Shown here: positions 43,006 to 53,068 of the stretch, one piece after another
Layout: the number at the start of each line of letters is the position of its first letter
Position numbering within the stretch: the stretch's first letter is position 1
Source of the DNA: Takashimella koratensis
Lineage: Eukaryota; Basidiomycota; Tremellomycetes; Trichosporonales; Tetragoniomycetaceae
Assembly: GCA_003116875.1 (NCBI GenBank)
Contig: BCKT01000012.1
Coordinates: 1 to 64,000, forward strand
DNA: 64,000 nt
Reading direction: 5' to 3'
Program-made: the position numbers and the translations under genes
Notes under the pieces: model-generated
Databases searched by the model: none
What the model saw: the letters and a program-made list of their open reading frames with translations, nothing else
What the model was told of the DNA's origin: nothing

Positions 43006-44378
43006 ATGCCGGCCACAGCTTACCTCGGCCCTCAGTCGGTCTCCCTACACTCTATCCTCGCGAATACCAACCCGGCCAACCCCAGTCCGTCTATCGACCT
43101 TGAATGGGAGCCCTTCCAGGCTCACGTAGAGGCCTTCCTCGGCGCGGTATGTCTAGTGCCCTGTCGTTCACTCACGGCTGCTGTCCCTGTGATGGAAGCG
43201 TGCAATAAAGACTGATACTGACTCCAACTACGTTCCTCGTCCAGATCGACACCTACTCGCTTGCAGCCAAGACCGAGATCGCAGCACGAGCGACAGATCA
43301 CACTGGGGCGCTCCGTGATCTCGAGGCGGAAAAGAAAGAGACTGAGCGGCGCATCCAGGTCGAGCGTCAACGCGAGGGTGACATGCTTGCTAGTAAGTTG
43401 TTGTCTCCTCCTTACATTTCAGCCACCTCACCTCCCTCGTTTACAAGTAGACTAACTCAACTCTCTTCACCTCCAATTCGCAGCTCTCGAGACCGAGCGA
43501 CACACTCTGACCGACCTCACCTCGTCCCTGTCTCGCGTCCAAGCCTCCCTCGCTAAAGTGCGGGACCAGAACGCCGCGCTGGAGACCGAACTTGCGGGCG
43601 TGCGAAAAGAGGTCCTCGCTGAGCGCGCGACCAAGCAGCGTCAGGCGCAGGTGCTTAATGATATGCGCGGCAGGGACGGGGAGGACTTGGCGAAGCTTGA
43701 GAACGTGCTAGGTTGGCGCGTCGAGGGTGTCAAGCGTGAGTCAATAGTGTGATGGCTGTCACGGTGTAGCTAAAGTGGTGTGAGAGAGGAGGCTGGTTGA
43801 TGGAGCGGGAAAGCAGGACTGGGAAGTTAGAGTCGCGCTCAATTGGAACTGGTGCTGACTCGTTCGGATGACTCGCAGCAAACGTGCTCTTGATGACATT
43901 CACCCTACTCGACCCATCCGATCCCGATCGAGAGTTCCAGTTCCTCATCGACGTCTCTCGGCAAGAGTACTCTGGTAAGCCTTTCACCCATCGAGGACCT
44001 ACAGCACCGAGCATGACCTTCTACCTTCTGCTAACGATCACAACCTTCTCTCGTCTATCGATTAGTCCCAAACTGTTCGCCAGCTCTCCCAGACTTGCCA
44101 GAACTTGTGCATGAGCTCAACGTGGACCGTGACCTATTTGCATTCATCAGGCGAGGTACGTGCAATCTTTGTACCTTCGTCTTTATGGCGTCTTGTACAG
44201 CTATCTTTCAACCAAACGACGAGATCTTCTGAGAGCAAATGCTGATGGCTTCCCTGTCACAGTCCGGAAGGCATTCAAAGCGCTCGTTTCTCCCGCTCCA
44301 CCTCCTGCGACCCGATTCGACGACCTCGCAGGTCCTGCTTCTCGTACACCGGCGCCATCACGCGTTCTCGAAGCATGA
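43006..44378 (+). CDS. SPC25: Kinetochore protein Spc25 (Ndc80 complex)
   Basis: The N-terminal half, after MPATAYLGPQSVSLHSILAN, is a long coiled coil (DTYSLAAKTEIAARATDHTG, then RTEIERQ-like heptads, then SSLSRVQASLAKVRDQNAAL). The C-terminal RWD-like globular domain follows: NVLGWRVEGVK, QNVLLMTFTLLDPSDPDREF, QFLIDVSRQEYS, VPNCSPALPDLPELVHELNV and DRDLFAFIRR. This order (LGWRVEG, then FxFxxID, then YxVxxCxP, then LN) is the Spc25 family signature. Spc25 pairs with Spc24 and joins the Ndc80 complex to the inner kinetochore. It has a short extra C-terminal tail (PAPPPATRFDDLAGPAS...). Several introns; the ATG at 43006 is in the expected context. Confidence 0.87.
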
Positions 44379-45068
44379 TTTCGCAGATTAGGCTATACGT
44401 AGGATCCCCGCTCTCTCTCTCAGCTGCGCAGGGAAGAAAGGCACCGCGAGGGGTATGGCAGGATGGGATGGTTTGTATGTTTTAGATCCTTGTACTACTT
44501 ATGGATGTGTGACGGCCATGTTCTCTGGCTCTCGTTTCCTCTTGCTTCGTGTCCATGAGAAGAAAGAAGATCAAGGTGATTTGACATGGCAAAGAACAGA
44601 GTTTGAGGAGTACGATACACATACACAGGGGTACAGGACAAAGAGTGAACAAGGTCGGTGAGGAGTTGACAGCAGCGAGAAGGAGTGATTGATTGGAATA
44701 GGTACAAGGCGAAATGGCTACGTGGCCATGAGTTGCGTGGGAGAGATTGATGGCAGGTGGTTTTCAACGGAGGATGATCGGTCCTCGTTGTTTTGGACAA
44801 AACGGAGTGGTATTGTACAAGTTGGGTCTCTCGGTTCCTCGACGGGCCAGAGAGTGAAGGATAGGGGAACAGAATGACTCAGGAGTCAGACTTCGAGAGC
44901 ACAATGTACAACGAACAAGTGTACGGAACCTTTGATCAAGCGGGTAAAGCCGTTCCCAGATCCCCAGTGTTCAAATCGACATCAACTTCCATTGCTTCGG
45001 GACTGTCCCATAGAGTATCAGCATCAACATTCTGGACCTTTTCTTGCGAATTATCAATCGCGATGAAC
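44379..45068. other. Convergent intergenic region, SPC25 / Ser-Pro-rich gene
   Basis: These 690 bp include both 3' flanks. A minus-strand frame (44936-45214) reads EKVQNVDADTLWDSPEAMEV, which looks coding-like and could be an extra 3' exon of the neighbouring minus-strand gene, but I found no splice junction in frame to join it. Confidence 0.4.
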
Positions 45069-47095
45069 TCACTCTTTCTGAACAGGGCCAGGGACGTCTT
45101 TGTGAGCGTTGGAACCGGTTTCGTCCAATCCGTCTGCCCCGTCTTCATCGGCCTCGTCGAGCCTGTGCAAGTCGGACAGGTCGATACACATCGCTCCGCG
45201 TGCAATGTCTGCAAAGTAGTCTCTGCTCTGGTCTGCCCCGTTCCCTGCGCCCTCGGCAGTCTGCTGACCGCTCGAGTCGATGATTGAGACCGAGGTCACT
45301 GAAACGCTGGTCTCCCCTTGCGTCGAAGTTGTAACGGTGGAGCTGGCTGTCATTCCATTTCCCTCCGCCGCTCGTGCTGCTGCACCGACGCCTCCTGCTC
45401 CAGCTGGACTCGCCGCGGTTGTCAAAGCCGAGGCCGAAGCCGCAACCACGCCTGACGCCGCGAGGTGTGACCTGAACGCTACGAGGGCCGACAGATCCCC
45501 CGTCACCGCGCCCGCGAACGCAGCAGCCGCATTCACCGCCTGAGCCTGTGCAATCGCTGCGGGCGGGTGAGGCGGGGTCCCGAACTGCGGTGCAAAGGCG
45601 ATATCGTCGTCCATCTCTGCGATCATCTCCCTCGCTCTCGGGTGGCTCGGACAGCCTGGCTGGTCGCTGGGAACAGGGACCACTTTGTCCGGCCGTTCGC
45701 TTCGGTCGACATTATCGACCGGGCGTCGGATCTCTACTCGACCCCTCTCATCTTCCCCTGCTGCCCCTACCCCAGCCCCTCCGCCACCGCCCTCTTCATC
45801 ACTGAGTACACTCGCCGAGGCTTCGGAGACCCCTTCATCCGACTCGTCCTCGTCCACGTCACTGGGAGTGTCGGGAGCCGCCGCATGACCCCATCCGCCA
45901 CGGACGTACGCGTCAAAAGCCTCTTTCACGCGATCGCAGTAAGCATGGAGCCTTTCGGGACCGATTCGCTCACAAGCGACGCGACGGACTCGGCCGGCAT
46001 GACGGTGGATCCGTTCAGCTTGACCGGGCGGGGCGGTGAACGAGTTGAGAGGGTAAGAGAGAGCTTGGATCTCGGAGATGACGAGAAGCTCCAGAAAGTG
46101 CCGGTCCTAAAGTGCGACGGTGGACGGTCAGTACGGGTTTACAGAGGGAGATGAGGCGAGTGCGGTCTAGCGTACCAGTGTAGGGTACCAGCCTCGGCCC
46201 TTGCGAAGTACGGCTTCTGCTTGCTCCCATTTCTTCCACCTGCAAGAGATCAGCATGGAACTCGCCTATTTGTTAAGTAACGCGTTGTGCTTTCCTCCAC
46301 TTACATCTCTTCATCAGGCATCACCTCCTGCTTTTGTCAGCTACTCGAAGATCAAGTCAACTCTTGCAGACTCACCGCCATCACGGCCTTCTTGCGGGCT
46401 TCCTCCTCGTATTCAGGATCGTACATTGTCGTCTGAAGACCAAAGAGGCAAATCGCTAGACTCTGGTGTACAGTAGGTGTTGCGTCGGATTTGAGGTTCT
46501 GTTTTGGTCTTGCTGCCGTGTTGTAAGGTTTGCGCTGCGGTTTGGTGTAGGGTTTGCGATGGGTGCTAGGCTGGAGAGGCCAGGCTTTGTCGATGATTGA
46601 AGGTGACGGTGTCGAGGAAGGGGAGCGAGGAGAGTGTGTAGATGGAGTGGGGTGGGAAGAACGGCGTTGGGTATGGACTCCGCGCCAGAGGATAGAGGGC
46701 TCGCTGGTTCGTCGAAAGAGGGTGGGCTTGCGATGAGGTGCTGGGAGGTGACGAGGCTTGGGAGCGGCAGGCGCTGCAGGCGAGGCAGGGGTTGAGGGTG
46801 TGGTTTGAGTACGCGCGAGGGAAGGTCGAGCGATATGGGTGTACCTCTGTCGGACGGAACTTCCCAACCGGCGTTGACTGTGGGTTTGGCTGTGTGAGTG
46901 GGCAGATGAAAGAGTGGGCGAACGCGGCTCTGAAGTGATACTGGGAGCGGAAATGGAAATGGAGGACGTAGAGGTAGAGGAAGTAGTGGAGTCCGTGGCA
47001 AAAGTAGGCGAACGGGAAGGGGAAGGAGAGGAGTTGGCGAAGGGACGATAGTGTTTGTGTGGAGAGTAGATCACGAGTCGTCGCGCGGATTTCAT
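45069..47095 (-). CDS. Unrecognised Ser/Pro-rich protein with conserved Trp/Glu block
   Basis: Begins MKSARRLVIYSPHKHYRPFA. The first ~220 residues are basic and Ser/Thr/Pro-rich. A possibly folded block follows: MYDPEYEEEARKKAVMA joins (via small exons) EVMPDEEM, WKKWEQAEAVLRKGRGWYPT and DRHFLELLVISEIQALSYPL, then RRVACERIGPERLHAYCDRV and KEAFDAYVRGGWGHAA. The C-terminal half is acidic, then Ala-rich and low-complexity, ending GPVQKE at 45069. I do not know the family. The W/E-rich block (46090-46400) is the best candidate for a conserved domain. Exon joins at 46373|46324 and nearby agree in frame. A frame open further 5' (to 47359) starts only with TTG, so I use the ATG at 47095. The true C-terminus may lie in a further exon. 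Confidence 0.55.
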
Positions 47096-48479
47096 GCGAC
47101 GGGGTGGGGGTTTATATTGCAGGTCGGGGATGGGGGCGGGGGCGGGGGAGGTAGGACGGGGAGAGAGGAGGGGAGGAAGGAAGAGAGGAGGGGTGCTGGG
47201 GGTGAGCGGCAAATAAGGTGGTAAGCGGGGAGAGGGCGAGGTAGGGAGGTGGGAAAGCGGCGAGGAGAGCGAGAGAAGGCCTGGGTTGGGACGTGTAGAA
47301 GGCGCCTTGCTCGGTTTTAGTAGGTGAGTGAAAAGGCCGGTCAGTGGCCAAGTGAGCAAGGAGGAGTCTCGAAGCGAGTTACGAGCTGGAGGTTAGGATC
47401 GAACGACGGATGACGAGGCGGGGGAGGCAGGTCTTGAGAGGAGTCTGGGGGAGAGATAAACTCTGGTGGGGTGAGGGGACGAAGCGAAACGGTTTTGATG
47501 TCGCTGCGTCGCTGTGTCGCTGCGATCGGTGGACGGAGAGGGTGTCAAGTCGACCTAGTCTGGGGGTGTATGCCAGCTAGGCGAGAGTGAGTGACAGGAT
47601 GCGAGAGGGTTAGGTAAGCAATGGAGTGAATCCGGGGTCGAGTCGGGTCTCAACTGTCGTGTTATATCCCCACAAGGGTAAGTAATGGTCGTGCAGAAGT
47701 GTGGACGTGAGGACGTGAGAGGGGTTGGGGTCGCACACCCTCCTCAGTGGGGATTTTGAGGTGAGTGGAGTGACCTGGCTGTCTCTGTCAATCGGATTGT
47801 CGACGGAGAGAGAGAGAGGAGAGAGGCGTAAAGGATGTAGCGTTACATCGTATGAGAGGAAGGGATCAAGGGTGGTGGTGGTGGTAGTTTTTTCACTTTT
47901 GCTCGGTCTACGCGCAATCATGACCGACGAGTGAGATCTCTATCCTTTTTCGGTCTGGGTTGGGGTCGTGAAAGGATACCGAGAGGGAAAGAGAAAAGAT
48001 GGTGATGTCTATACGTAAGGAGGAGGTGGGGCGAAAAGGAGGGAGAGGTGGGTCTCGCCGAGCCGACGGGGTGAAGGGACAAAGGATGGGAGTGAGTGTG
48101 AGTATGGGTAAGCGAGGACGAGCGCGGAGCGCGGAGCGCAGAGCGCAGAGCACAGCGCGGTGAGAGAGGAGGTGGGGGATCTCAAAGGCGAGGGTCGAGA
48201 GTGAGGTTGGAAGCGTGAGTAGTGAGTGGGTGACAGATTTGGACATGCGAAGTGACGGACAGAGGTAATTTAGTGTGAATAGCTTAAATAGAGAGAGAGA
48301 AGAGGTAGGGATCGCACTGGGTATGATGAGTAAGATCGAGGTAAGAATGGGGATTCTCATGGTCCATGATACGATATGTAATGCGTGCGCCATCCTTCCT
48401 CTCTTCGTCGACGTCTACCATCTCTTGTGTAATCGACCTCATCATCCGACTACCGAGAGGAGCGAGGTAGCGTTCGGGT
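47096..48479. other. Intergenic region with purine-rich and GAGCGC repeat tracts
   Basis: A 1384-bp tandem gap. The plus strand is strongly purine-rich. It contains a GAGAGAGAGAG run near 47807-47820 and an imperfect GAGCGC repeat (48119-48160). It should hold the promoter of the Ser/Pro-rich gene and the ZIM17 3' region. Reading frames on both strands are low-complexity translations of these tracts and were not accepted. Confidence 0.5.
48119..48160. repeat. Imperfect GAGCGC(G/A) tandem repeat
   Basis: About five units of GAGCGCGGAGCGCAGAGC-type sequence in a row. It contains several overlapping palindromic GCGC steps. Confidence 0.6.
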
Positions 48480-49575
48480 CTACTCAAAGTACTCGATATC
48501 CCCGTCCATTCCGACCCGCCCACGCCGGACTTGCTCGCCCTTGGCGCGTACGAGGTCTTCGACTGTGCGTAGGGTTCCGTTCTCTGTGCTTTCCTGGGTT
48601 TGTCAGTAGGAAGGAAATACAATAGGTGTATGGGCTGGGACAGGTAGAGCGGAGCAAGTGGGTAGGTGAGGCAAATAGGGGAACGGTGAGATGGATTAAG
48701 CGGGACGTACGTTGAACCATCCCAGGTGATCAGCAATCAAGTGACTGTACTCATCAGCCCTCACCCCCCTATCCATAAAGCATAGCCAGAACTTCCCCGA
48801 TGGTGTAGGCTCGGTGAAGACATGCAAGGCAGGGTACCAAAAAGTCCAGAGGGCCAAGGGACCCCGGGACCCCCCCGGGGATTGACTTACCGGCTCTTAC
48901 ATGACGGACACTGAACAATCACGATCCCCTTCTCATACGACTTGCGCGCAAACTCATGCGTCGATCGATGACCGCAGTCGTTGGCGGTACATGTGAATGT
49001 CATTTGTCTAGGCCGGCGTACCAAAGTAAGGTTACGACCAAGGTAGGGCGAAGGGCAAGGCGGGTTTGAACGAGGATATACCGGACATGGGAGGGAATGA
49101 GGTAAGCTTGATCAGCAATGACTTCCAATGTCGCCAGCTCATCTACAAGGCCCGTCTGATCTTTGATACCGATATCATGGACTTTGAGAGATGAGCAAAC
49201 TTACAGACGAGGCTCGATTTGACCAATCACCTGACTCTTCGATTCCTTGGACGGAGCCGCGATCCTGTTCCCCTCATCTTCGATACTTTCGCCTTTATCG
49301 CCTTCCGCTTCATGAACCGTGACTGGAGGGAAGGATTCCTTGCCCGACTCGGCGTGGGATAGCGGTGTCGTGCTCAACCACCGTCGAGATTGATTACTGA
49401 GGTTGATGGCGTGGACCAAGTCAGAGGAGTAAGTGTACGCCAGCGGACGAAGCGAGGGGGTAGATCGGGAGGCGAGACGAGACCGAGATGGACCGGCGCA
49501 GGTGGAGGTAGCAGGGAGGGAGGAGACGGGTCGGAGAGCCCTCAACACGCGCGGGATAGGGGAAACGAAGGACAT
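48480..49575 (-). CDS. ZIM17: Zim17/Hep1 mitochondrial Hsp70 escort protein (DNL zinc finger)
   Basis: Four exons on the minus strand. The N-terminus (MSFVSPIPRVLRALRPVSSL, rich in Arg/Ser) is a mitochondrial presequence. After a linker the DNL-type zinc finger reads QMTFTCTANDCGHRSTHEFA, RKSYEKGIVIVQCPSCKSR, then HLIADHLGWFN. The last exon ends RGWVGMDGDIEYFE. Zim17/Hep1 keeps matrix Hsp70 soluble and supports protein import and Fe-S assembly. The first Cys pair is spaced CX4C here (CTANDC) rather than the CX2C of most family members; the second is CX2C. It shares a 207-bp divergent promoter with CMC2. Confidence 0.9.
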
Positions 49576-49782
49576 GGTGTACTTGATTAAGAGGCTCTGA
49601 GGTAGATAGAGGATGATACAGATCGTAGGAGAGACGAGAGACGACGTTGGGAATTTTCAGCGGAAAGTGGTCCGTCCTCGCCAGGTGGAGGTTTCTAGAT
49701 ACACAGGCACCGCTAGCCAGCCAGCGCACAGTCAAGGAAAAAGTCGGAATAAGTAGTCTCCTCGTTCACATCACCATACACC
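49576..49782. promoter_or_regulatory. Bidirectional promoter, ZIM17 / CMC2
   Basis: Only 207 bp separate the two ATGs. Both genes act in mitochondrial biogenesis, which suggests shared control. No TATA box was seen. Confidence 0.5.
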
Positions 49783-50504
49783 ATGCACGCACCCCTCGGC
49801 GTCCCAGAACGTCAACTAGGCAAGTCAAGTCTCACCTCTCCCTCTGCCTTGATCTTCTCGCCTACCCTCTCTTTCTCCCGGCACTACTCTTGAAACATAC
49901 CCACTGCCCTCCGTTCCCTCCCATCCCTTGCCCCCTCCTCTCTGTCCCTACCCTTTCTTATCCCGCTCCTGCCCTAGTCCTTGACGGCTACCGCTAAGTC
50001 GTTACCTTCTAATCAAGCTGACACCAAGCAGCCTGCGCAGATCTGATCGCGGCACTAGAAGCATGTCATGCAAAGGGCATGTTGAACAAGTTTCTCGGAG
50101 GATGTAATGAACAGAAAAAAGCGTTGAATACTTGTTTACGTCAAGAGGTGAGTCGGTTCGTGGATTCAATGGCTTTAATAAACCTGGAGGACTTGAGGTG
50201 TCTGTCGTATCCTCGCGCAAGACGGGATGAGAGATACAATCAAGGGCAAAGGGGAACTGTATCGCGGCGAGTGATTAAGACGCATTTGACATTCAAACTC
50301 TCCCCCATCGTCTCTGTCTTTCTCCAGTCCGGTTGAAAGATTGTACTCAAGGACTTGGGCTGACATCTACCTTTTGACGTACAGCGACTCGATCGGACAG
50401 CACGGAATCGAGAAGAGAGCAAAGAGCGGAACCGGAAAAAGGCCGAGGCTTGGGCAGAGTGGGAAAAGGAGAAAGTATCGGATGGGAAGTCGGGATCAGC
50501 TTAG
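49783..50504 (+). CDS. CMC2: Cmc2, cytochrome c oxidase assembly twin-CX9C protein
   Basis: Three exons (49783-49819, 50032-50147, 50385-50504) give 90 residues. It begins MHAPLGVPERQLACADLIAA and continues LEACHAKGMLNKFLGGCNEQ and KKALNTCLRQE, with the twin Cys-X9-Cys pairs of intermembrane-space proteins. The tail RLDRTARNREESKERNRKKA also fits Cmc2. The protein helps assemble or mature cytochrome c oxidase. The first intron uses a GC donor (G|GCAAGT at 49820, acceptor AG at 50031): this is the only join that keeps the conserved ACADL frame with a strong donor. The introns (212 and 237 nt) are long for this window. Confidence 0.9.
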
Positions 50505-50847
50505 CCAAGCGCGTATCCCGGCCAGGAGCGAGGAGCACTGACGTGGGGAGAGGGATCGTCCAGTCGGATAGTTGCCCAGAGTTAGAGCATTCAAATCACT
50601 TCGTTGACACCACTCATATGTAACAAGAATTTATCTGGTATTGACCAACCCCATGGGTCGTGATCACCTCACTGATAGAGATCCCAGCAGTCGTTAAATT
50701 GTTCTTGCATGACATTGTTCTAAAGCAGGGGGATATCAGGTATGGAAATAACTAGACTGACATCATCCACAATCGTAACGGCTCCTTTGCATCGAGGTTG
50801 CGACTGCGAGTCTAGAGTGGAAGACCCGAGCGCTCGGACGCCCACGT
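50505..50847. other. Convergent intergenic region, CMC2 / alpha-amylase
   Basis: These 343 bp contain two 3' flanks. No gene or repeat was recognised. Confidence 0.45.
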
Positions 50848-52434
50848 TTAGACGAGGAGAGCCGCGGCGGTACCGGCGAGGGCGAGGGCGATGTTGGTGC
50901 GGCGGGTATTGGAGCCTGCCGATTTGGAGGAAGTCGAGGGGGACGACGACGACGTGGTGGATGCCGCGCAGAGGTTACCCTTCTTCGAGTTGTCGATGAG
51001 AACGAGGGGCATACCACCGCTAACGGTCGCGCTGAGGGTACCCGAGCTGTCAGTCGTGAAAGTCTTGCAAGAGACGGCGTCGATAAGGGTCGTGCTTGCT
51101 GCCCAGCCCGAGGTAGACGATGCGATCGAGACGGAAAAGTTGGACGCGCTGGCACCGGCATTGGTGAGGACACTGATCAGGGGTTTCTTGGCAATGACGA
51201 TGGTGTTGGACTGCGGCTGGGAGACGTTCATCTGTGTCGTGTAGAAGGACGACGAAGCGTTGGCGGCGGCGGAACGAGCAGCGTTCAGGCGGGTAAAGTA
51301 CTGGTACATGCTCGAAGTGGTGTTGTACCCAGAGAGCCAGAGAGCCTCACGGTTGTCCGGGTCGTTACCGCCAGTAAGGCCGGCCTCGGAACCGTAGTAG
51401 AGGTAAGGGACACCGTCAGTGACGAAGGGGTAGGCGTGGGCGTTGTGAATGAGCGCAGCGTCGTTGGTGTAGTTCTCGAATCGAGGGTTGTCGTGGTTGT
51501 TGAGGAAAGAACCGAGGGTGGTCGGGTCGTTGAAGTCGGACTTGACTTCTTGGGTCATGGTGACGAGGTCGGACATGGAACCGGACGAGTTTGTGAACGC
51601 GCGAACGAGAGGGTAGTAGATCGGGTAGTTGAAGGGGTTGATGCTCGCGTTGTTCTGGTAAGGGCCGACGTAGGTCGGGTCACCGTCAAGGACCTCACCG
51701 ACGTTGGCGACGCCCGCTGCCGAGGCGAAACCGGGCCAGAAGCTCGGGGGGATGTGCTTGACGGTATCGATACGGATCGCGTCAACCGAGTAGTTACCGA
51801 CCATACCCGCGATCCAGCTGTTCCAGTAGTTGACGACGTTGGTGCTCTCAGTGTTCAAGTCTGGGAGAGCGACGTTGGTGTCGCCGAGCCAGCAGTACTC
51901 GACGTTGGTCTGGTTGCTGTAATCGGTGATCCAGCAGAACGGGTGGAAGTCGTCCTGGACGCTGAAGGGCCCGTAGCTCGCCGAAGTGGAGAACGTCGAG
52001 CTCGAAGTCGCAGCGACGTGGTTGATGACGACGTCAAGCATGAGGTACATCCCTCGCGAGTGGAGAGCGGCAGCGAGGTTCTTCAAATCGGTGGCGGACC
52101 CAAAGTTGGCGTTGAGCTGGGAGACGTCGAGAGACCAGTAACCGTGGTACGCCTCACCCTCGCCGGTGGTTCCGCCAATGTTGTCGACAACCGGGGAGAT
52201 CCAGACAGTGTCAAAGCCCATGCCCTGGATGTAAGGCAGCTTGGCCTGGATAGCCGCCCAGGTTCCGCCGCAGTAGTTACGGGCAGAGGTAGGGCACGCA
52301 GGGGTAGACGAGTTGGTGAGCGCGAAGCGGTCGGTGACGACTTGGTAGACTGAGCGCTGACGCATTGCGGCAGTGTCGAACGCCGACACGCCTGCGAGTA
52401 ACGGCACGAGAGCGAGAAGAGAGTTGAACAGCAT
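50848..52434 (-). CDS. Secreted, GPI-anchored alpha-amylase (GH13), intronless
   Basis: A single uninterrupted frame of 528 residues. The start MLFNSLLALVPLLAGVSA is a signal peptide, followed by YQVVTDRFALTNSS. GH13 motifs in order: GFDTVWISPVVDN, HGYWSLDVSQLNANFGS, MLDVVINHVAA (region I), DAIRIDTVKHIPP (region II, catalytic Asp), NVGEVLDGD (region III, Glu) and FLNNHDNPRFENYTN (region IV, Asp). A C-terminal beta domain with several N-glycosylation sites is followed by a Ser-rich linker and a hydrophobic tail (NIALALAGTAAALLV), which suggests GPI anchoring to the cell surface. The protein would degrade starch or glycogen. A TATA box (52483-52490, minus strand) lies about 50 nt before the ATG. 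Lack of introns contrasts with every neighbour. Confidence 0.93.
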   Translation of the reverse strand: MLFNSLLALVPLLAGVSAFDTAAMRQRSVYQVVTDRFALTNSSTPACPTSARNYCGGTWAAIQAKLPYIQGMGFDTVWISPVVDNIGGTTGEGEAYHGYWSLDVSQLNANFGSATDLKNLAAALHSRGMYLMLDVVINHVAATSSSTFSTSASYGPFSVQDDFHPFCWITDYSNQTNVEYCWLGDTNVALPDLNTESTNVVNYWNSWIAGMVGNYSVDAIRIDTVKHIPPSFWPGFASAAGVANVGEVLDGDPTYVGPYQNNASINPFNYPIYYPLVRAFTNSSGSMSDLVTMTQEVKSDFNDPTTLGSFLNNHDNPRFENYTNDAALIHNAHAYPFVTDGVPYLYYGSEAGLTGGNDPDNREALWLSGYNTTSSMYQYFTRLNAARSAAANASSSFYTTQMNVSQPQSNTIVIAKKPLISVLTNAGASASNFSVSIASSTSGWAASTTLIDAVSCKTFTTDSSGTLSATVSGGMPLVLIDNSKKGNLCAASTTSSSSPSTSSKSAGSNTRRTNIALALAGTAAALLV

Positions 52435-52482
52435 CGTAGCTGGGTCGGTACTGGGGGAAGGAGGCAAGGAGAGAGGGGAGTT

Positions 52483-52490
52483 CTCTTATA
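52483..52490 (-). promoter_or_regulatory. TATA box of the alpha-amylase gene
   Basis: On the minus strand the sequence is TATAAGAG, about 50 nt upstream of the ATG at 52434, a normal spacing for a fungal promoter. It fits a regulated gene. Confidence 0.55.
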
Positions 52491-52718
52491 GTCGGCGACG
52501 AGGACTAGGGACGAGGGGGAAGTGGTAAGGGAGCAGCAGGGGCAGCTGAAAAGGAGGAACCAGGAGGTCGCGACGGGTTTGAGCGACGTCGAGAAAGAGG
52601 AAGTAGTGGCAAGGTGGGGGTTTGAGCGACGACGGGGGTTTGCAAGTCCACGGGGTCGGTCGTTAAAAGAGCGTTGGGCGGAGTCTGAAAAAGAGCGTCC
52701 AAGGAAAGGTAGCGTTAA

Positions 52719-52733
52719 GGGGGGGGGGGGGGG
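52719..52733. repeat. Poly-G run (15 G)
   Basis: A run of 15 G in the amylase upstream region. Homopolymers of this length often slip in sequencing and in the cell. Confidence 0.85.
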
Positions 52734-53045
52734 ATCCCGATCGGCTATGAGTAAAGGAGAGGAAAAAGGAAAGAGGGAAAGTGTGGAAGAGACAAGTGCA
52801 CAGCAGCTGGCGAGAGGCGCTGAGAGCTTGCGTGGGGGCAAGGGGGATCGAGTGCGTGGGGTTGACAACACAGGTCGGGGCAGCGCTTCGGTTCTCTGTG
52901 AGGGTGTGTGAGCCAAAATAAATAAATAAAGAAAAACACCCCGTTTCGTGAATCAGTCTAAAGTAAACAAAGCTCGCTCTGCCTTCAGGGTAGATATAGG
53001 TTTATTCCCTCTCTGCCCTACCCGGCGCCCGTTCCCCCGAACAAC

Positions 53046-53068
53046 TCGCGAGGGTGAACCCGCGAGGT
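53046..53068. other. Inverted repeat CTCGCG...CGCGAG
   Basis: CTCGCG and CGCGAG face each other across a ten-base loop, giving a possible short hairpin. Its function is unknown. Confidence 0.35.

Noticed and set aside
45567..46154. 195-codon plus-strand frame
   Set aside because: Antisense to spliced exons of the minus-strand Ser/Pro-rich gene and without a domain.
47096..47359. N-terminal extension of the Ser/Pro-rich protein
   Set aside because: The extra frame would need a TTG start; the ATG at 47095 is the first proper start.
51436..52353. 305-codon plus-strand frame antisense to the amylase
   Set aside because: Repetitive Val/Asp/Glu/Arg composition, typical of a shadow of a GC3-rich gene; no homology to any family known to me.
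52522..52911. 129-codon plus-strand frame upstream of the amylase
   Set aside because: It starts with GTG, runs through the 15-G tract and has no domain.
52083..52916. 277-codon minus-strand frame across the amylase start
   Set aside because: It comes from the pyrimidine-rich amylase leader plus a shifted reading of the amylase N-terminus.
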